Shown: positions 58,406 to 64,000 of the stretch, piece by piece
Numbering within the stretch: the first letter of the stretch is position 1
Layout of the letters: every line of letters begins with the position of its first letter
Assembly (NCBI GenBank): GCA_009733775.1
Contig: WOGZ01000117.1
Span: forward strand, 1 to 64,000
Direction: 5' to 3'
Length of the DNA stretch: 64,000 nt
DNA from: Alectoria sarmentosa
Taxonomy: Eukaryota; Ascomycota; Lecanoromycetes; Lecanorales; Parmeliaceae
Translations under genes and position numbers: made by a program
The notes under the pieces: generated by a model
Database searches by the model: none
Told to the model about the DNA's origin: nothing
Seen by the model: the letters and a program-made list of their open reading frames with translations, nothing else

Positions 58406-61400
58406 ACAAACCAGATTTAACTCGAATTATGAGTTTTTCATTTTGAAAAAGACAACGCTCGAACAAGAATTAGATGATTTGATAAATGAATACATTAAAG
58501 ATAAAGCAGAACAGAGAAATTATTTTTCCGAAGATGAGATTATTCAAGTGGATGCAATTCTCAAAATGCTTTCCAAACCCCGATCTCCAACTTCAACTTC
58601 GAAGAAATACGTGCATGTATTAGACGTTTTCCCGCACGGATGCAAAAATGTTGATTCGACGCGAACATAATTGTGGAGACGACTTATCGTTGTAGCTTTG
58701 CCATAAGGTTGTCGGCAAAGTCGTCAGCACAACCACCGACCAAATGTTTAGGGAGATCAATGTTGTGCAATATTCTGACAGACACCAGGAGGAAAATATG
58801 GAGGTGATTAAGGGTCCATACGAGGATATCGATGGTAAGTTAACATGTGTGTCGGAGGCTGGGCCTGTGTTGTGCCCTGCTGTCTCCGTCAACCCCCACA
58901 CAGATTGTGCTTGGGAAGAGGCACATGACAAAGCCAAGATGGATCGGGAGGATTGAAAGACGGAGAAGTCTACCCGCGAGGAGGTAAGGGAACTTATTGG
59001 ATACGAGTGGCACTGTGTGAGAGAATTTCTGAATCCCGCTATCAGATGACGCCAAAACCGTCAACCAAGTCATCCAGCAGACTTCAGAAGAAGAAAGTCA
59101 TAACTCGAAAGCTTGGCCCGGAAGAAAATCGAGTTTTATTTCGGGCTGTGGAAGCAGTGAAACATATTTCTCGCGCGCTTGTACCTAGAAGGAATTTGGG
59201 TCTGCGTCATACCATGATTATCTTGCCGAATCCACGCGGAATCCACGACGGATCCCTTCGGAGATGAGAAGATGAGAAGATGAGGAGATGAGATCGACGG
59301 AGCACGCGAGAAATATGGTCCCGAACTTCATCGCTGGGGACAAATGATCAAGAAGGGTCGACGGTCTGATTATGCACCTCATCTGCAACGGTCCAATTCA
59401 AGAAGATGTCCAAACCCTTGAGCAAAACGGATGGTAGTAAGCAGTGTCACATCACTTGCGAGATGAGCTTTGATGATGTCAATCAATTTCGCAAAATGAT
59501 TGCGAGAATGCGGGCATTTCAGCTGACACCAAGAGCTCACAGCGACGAAATGAAAGAGTTCTGGGCGCAGGTAATGGAAAATAGGAAGGGAGGATGGTCA
59601 AGCTAAATGTGAACGACCCAAAGATGGCTGAGCGAAGGGCGTGGAACGACTTTTGCGACGCACATTCAATTATGTGCAACGCACGCAAAACATATCTAAA
59701 GGAGTTCCATCTTGCAGAATGAGAGAAGAAATGAAAGCTGAGATTGCGGTCGTTGCAGAGCCTACCAAAAAAACAGGACAAGCTTGTGTCATAAACTGGA
59801 ACACCAGAATTGGATGGAGTGAAGCGGAGAAGGTATTTTGGTGCGTACGATGTCCCTCGTTCCAGAACTGGACAACGGAAGTGATCCCAGGCTAACCTTG
59901 GTGAGCTCCTGGAGCCCTGGAATGTGGCAAAGATCTTGATCGAACGTGGCAATATTCTTGCAAAGAGGAATGCTTGCAAAAAGGAATGATTACAAGACAA
60001 CGAAAATCCCTTTCGTAAACATCTATCCATACTGGCCGCCACGTGCCCCAAGCTATGTTACATTGAGACGATCGTCGAAGGGTTGAACGAGATTTTATGG
60101 AGGCGGTACAACGAGGCATGCGACAGATTTGAGATGACCGCTATTTCCGCTAAACACACTCTCACAAGGCAGTTCGAGAGGCAGACATCTCCAGATGCTC
60201 GTTTGTGCACGGACCTTTGTAATTTGACGCTGAGGCTATCAGAATGTCTACATTTACAAACACCATTATCTTCTCAAAACATCCTCGTCGTCAAGCTACG
60301 GAGTAATGGTCTCAAGCGACGTCAGAATTGGAGATCGAACGCGTAGGTCTTCCGGCGCTGGAATTCGACCTTGATTAAAATGAACTGAACGAGAAGTGAG
60401 AGACCTTGTACAATGTCAACGTGCGAAAACGGTATTGCGCGGGCAAGAAGTGATACCCTTCGGTTCGAATCTGCTGATTCTGAGAGAGAAAGAATGAAAC
60501 TGGCCGAGCCAAATTCGAAAAACATTTGAGATTAAACTTACGAATTCACTATGTTTTACCTGTTCTGACTTGTCGTAGGAGTGCGAATGTTCTGTCGTGC
60601 CCCAAGTCAACCCAACTCGTGAGAACACAATTCTAAAGCGACCATGCCCCGAGCATGAAGAATTCCTCAAAGGAAGCCGCTGGCCTCACACCTTGAGTTT
60701 TGTACTGGCGCAAATGTACTCACTAATGTGACTGTAGGCCTGGGGGTATCTCGTGGCATTTTGAGAGACCAGCAGATTGGATATTTCGCAAGCCGAGCGC
60801 TGGTAGTTTTTTTGACCCCACAGTTGCAGAAATCCTTGCTGCACGCGCCAGAATCGAGTATGTCAAAATGGGGAGCGCTGAGGCTGATTCCGAAAGCACG
60901 TTGGTCGAGAAGTACGGCCGGCCGCTGCACGATATATCTCCCACGCCGTCTCCAATTGCACTACGGCTCAGAAAGCCCAATTACCTATGTGGGGCTTGGT
61001 CTCGAAGGAGAGGAAGAGGCGGGTCTTTGAGATGGTACGCTGAGCTCCGTAGTAGAGCCTTCGAGAATCATCAGTGGACTGGTCTCAAGCTTCGCCCGAC
61101 CAAGATTGAATTTTGCTACTATCATTTGCTTCAAAGACCGATGTTTTCCTTACTATAGTATAGGGACATCGCTCACCGAATCAGAGTCCCGCGTCTAAAT
61201 GGGCTCTTGGCCTCGTCCTAGCGGTAATAGTCCTTATTAGCTGCGGTTGTTTGGTCAAAGCTCTTTGGGAGGGGACATTTCACAGGGAAAGCAACGAGTA
61301 TGCCATGGAAGCGATGCCAGCGGGGGCCGGGGCTGCCGCCCTACCTTGAGTTGAAGAACGGGCAGCGAATGACTCTCATCAACAGGGACTAGAACAATAG

Positions 61401-61609
61401 GCGCGCGCGGGCATCGTCGAGATTCCCTTTGCCGTCGCAACATCTTTTGAAATTTGGAATAGATAGGTCATCATCACGGTTGAAGCTATGATGACCATGG
61501 CGAAAGAAACTTTGCTGCGCAGATGCTGAAGAAAACCCGACGGCCGTTTTGAGAATTTCGGTTGAACACTATCGCTCAGAGCGCCTCAGCACCCCCCCTA
61601 TAAGGTTCC
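58406..61609. other. Degenerate region between helicase fragments
   Basis: Numerous short frames on both strands (58380-58670, 59406-59606, 60083-60346, 60868-61158) with protein-like stretches but no recognisable domain and no consistent gene. These are probably decayed coding sequence. Composition is ordinary, not RIP-like. Confidence 0.45.
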
Positions 61610-61849
61610 ATGCGAGCAGCAACGAAAAATTGGAACATCCCGAGATCGTACCCCTGCCCCAAAAACGCAAAGCCCTTTATCAGCACCGCTCTTGCCATCA
61701 TGCCCCCTTTTCAAAAAGTCTGGCAGGTACAAGCTATCACGGAGGTATTCCATATGGAAAAGAGCAGGCTTCAAGAGTGGCTTCTTGTCGACCACATAGG
61801 ATTGAGAAAGACCGTTTCCACCTTAGCTGTTCAGCTGTTTGAGACCTAA
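61610..61849 (+). pseudogene. SNF2-type helicase fragment (motif I)
   Basis: PPFQKVWQVQAITEVFHMEK followed by WLLVDHIGLRKTVSTLAVQL matches the Q-type entry and motif I (D-E-x-G-L-G-K-T) of SNF2 ATPases. The key Walker A Gly before Lys is Arg (GLRKT), so ATP binding would be lost even if expressed. The frame stops 12 codons after the motif. Confidence 0.65.
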
Positions 61850-62199
61850 CTCAAGGGAATGAAAACCTCTGTGAGCAAAGTGTTTTATGAGATCGTATTG
61901 AACGTTCATCTTATTGATTTTGTAAAGGGGTAAGTTTCAACTACTTGCAAAGTGTAAGCAAACATATCGATCATGAATGATCGATTTGCTATCAACTCGT
62001 TCTTAAGTTGTTACGATTCAAAGTCAAAGATAAACGTATATCTAGGCTACCGAGACTTAATAGAGTTTCGGAAATGTCAGATGAGCTTTCACGTAGGGGT
62101 ACTAACCACACCAGACCCCCCATTCGGGAACTCGTGGTATAGTCATAAGTTCATCCACTTCAGCTGATCGAAGTGCTGTCTAGATAGCTTCGTCGGTCA

Positions 62200-62961
62200 G
62201 TGACTCCGGAAACCAAAAGAAAGATCATGATTTGGTCGCTCGCGGCGCCATATACTTCAGCAGATCAGCAGATTGGCCAAGAGTCTCCAATTATGCATGA
62301 CTTTATCTACAAAGAGAAAGCGTATGAAACGTCGTTGTCATCACCAGCTTCAATCATTGGAAGAGATCTTGCATGGCTTAGTTCACGAGTAGCCAAGAAC
62401 ACGAAGACTAAACATTTCACAAGGCCTCATTTAGTATTTCGAGGTCAGCTCATGTCACCATTGGAAACTCAGCTTAGGTAGACTGAAACTCGACACCGTC
62501 AATCAGCAGACCATACCAGAATTGACTTCAAATTGTAATGTGCTAGGGCGTTTCCAATGGTGTTGATGGAGCCCCACTTCTCAGCGCAGGTAGAGACTCA
62601 GCTCTTTGCGCGAGAGTATCGCCTAGGTCAACAGAACGACGCCCGCCTGTATAGATTTTTCTATCCTGACGTATCACAAGAGAAAGCGACTTTAGAGCGA
62701 CGAACCATGACGATGGGGTTCACTTCGGAAATGTATAATCCTGCGCTCACAGATGTAAGTGCGGTGGATGTCGATGAGGAAGTAGCGGCTCAAGCGTGGA
62801 CAGATTTCCAGGGCGCTGGAGTATTCAAAGCGGATAGCGCCGATCCCGTGACGTACCCGACCTTGCTTGACGAGTTGATAATTTCCTTAAGGATAACAAA
62901 ACTCCTTCCTCGATCTTTGCAGGTAAATGAAAATGTTGTCGATACCCCAAGCCATGTCTGA
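62200..62961 (+). pseudogene. SNF2-type helicase C-terminal fragments (motifs IV and VI)
   Basis: The stretch 62200-62481 begins KRKIMIWSLAAPYTSADQ, similar to the strand and loop of helicase motif IV. After stops, 62557-62961 reads MVLMEPHFSAQVETQLFARE followed by YRLGQQNDARLYRFF, the E-x-Q...R-x-x-R-x-G-Q motif VI of SNF2 proteins. Motif V, normally between them, is missing. Together with 61610-61849 these are in the expected order, with motifs II-III deleted between them. Confidence 0.65.
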
Positions 62962-64000
62962 CATTGACGATCTTTGACAGGGAACCATTACCGAAATGGC
63001 ACAAGTGGACGATAAGAAGTGAGGCTATTACCCAAAAGGTGTCCCGATCGCAGCTAGCTACGATGCACCTTCGCTTATTGATGATGTCGACCTCACGAAA
63101 AAGACATTCAAGGACGTTCTCGTGATCTACGAGAGCGCGCGATCTCTTGTAACCGAAATGACAAAGACGAAAACGCTTGATGCTTCGACGTCAATTATCC
63201 GCTGCTTAAACTGCACATGAATAACGAAAATGTCGACAGAAGGACCGATTTCGCATGGCCCGCAGATCGAAAATAGTGTTTTGTTCTGTGATAGTGTAAT
63301 GCCATCTTGAGAATACCTACCACTGGATCGAGTCTACGATCAAGCGGAAGGTTGTGCAAGCCCAAAACGCTACGGAGGAGTTCATAAGTCCAGCAATGGA
63401 GATGAAAACCGCGCCGCGAGTAGAGATGATTCAGTGCTATGATAATTGAATTATAAGATCTTCTTTCTCTTCAAGTAACCAAGCGTTCATACTCTATGCC
63501 TACTTCATTTGATAAATTCTGTTTTGCCTGGGCGCAGAAGATCTCCATAACTCACCTTCATTACGCTCATTCACTTTCTGACACCAAGTAAGAGCCTCGA
63601 GCGAATCCTGGCGCTTATCCTTCAACAGAACCTTGCGATTAGGAGAACCATAAAGGAAGAAGCCAGAAACTTACGCACGGAAACGCTCAATGTTCTTATG
63701 CTTCTTTCACGCAAGATCGTTTCATTCATAATTAAATATCATCTTTAAGGCGTCTATGAAGGAATCTTTTTATATCTGGAGGCTGAATTAAGGTCTCACT
63801 GTTTTCATTGAGTACACTCAGATCTACAAGAGTAGGTTTTCAAGAACTGTTTCTTTCATGGCGCCCCTTTCCTTTTTGGCTTTCGATTCGGAGCAGGTGC
63901 CGAGGCTCTTGTATTTGCTATAGGAGGGAGACACGGAATTCCTTTCCAACCGGGGGTCGGAATGGCAATCTGGGACGCGGGTTCCGAGGGCGTTGATTAA
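62962..64000. other. Window end, no supported gene
   Basis: A protein-like stretch at about 63040-63220 (+) (LIDDVDLTKKTFKDVLVIYE) could be the tail of the helicase remnant. The rest shows nothing recognisable. Confidence 0.45.

Overview
The window reads as nuclear DNA of a filamentous ascomycete (Pezizomycotina). Protein genes are split by short GT-AG introns of about 48-60 bp with CTAAC/CTGAC-like branch sites. The protein families are typically fungal: a BLI-3-like flavin protein, a rhodopsin-like membrane protein, a NACHT-ankyrin STAND protein, a fungal 2OG-Fe(II) oxygenase, an MSS51/MYND protein and an MFS sugar porter. Two large blocks (about 10.7-18.2 kb and 28.6-34.0 kb) are extremely AT-rich. 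Comparison of repeat copies shows almost only C-to-T and G-to-A changes, the signature of repeat-induced point mutation (RIP). The sequence does not fix genus or order.

Layout. 0-2.4 kb: purine-rich low-complexity DNA and no convincing gene. 2.4-7.8 kb: an epoxide hydrolase broken by two in-frame stops (-), a bli-3-like gene (+) and a five-exon rhodopsin-like membrane protein (-). 10.3-18.3 kb: a 7,971-bp terminal-inverted-repeat (TIR) element with a 5-bp target duplication (TTATC). It carries a nested 2.5-kb gag-only LTR retroelement with its own 5-bp duplication (CAATT). 18.3-28.4 kb: a gene island holding a frameshifted NACHT-ankyrin gene, a small cysteine-rich secreted protein with tandem repeats upstream, and a degenerate 2OG-Fe(II) oxygenase. 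28.5-34.1 kb: a second 5,568-bp copy of the same TIR element (target duplication ATACA) that lacks the LTR insertion and so preserves the empty site. 34.4-51 kb: normal gene space with an intact orphan gene, a secreted protein, a 689-aa membrane protein, a double-MYND MSS51-like protein, a 441-aa unknown protein and a seven-exon sugar transporter. 51-64 kb: no intact gene, only scattered fragments of SNF2 helicases, an AAA ATPase and a RING-like finger.

The most noteworthy content is the pair of TIR elements. They share 37-bp TIRs beginning TACGGCGGACGACGG, 5-bp target duplications, a many-times repeated TCGTACGA palindrome and a microsatellite-bearing repeat array near the left end. I cannot assign them to a named superfamily. 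Between them lies what looks like an effector/immunity-type accessory island whose larger genes carry inactivating changes. Several of these are CpA-to-TpA stop mutations, which would fit RIP spilling out of the flanking repeats. All exon models were built by hand from the sequence; functions come from recognised motifs and family knowledge, not from database searches.
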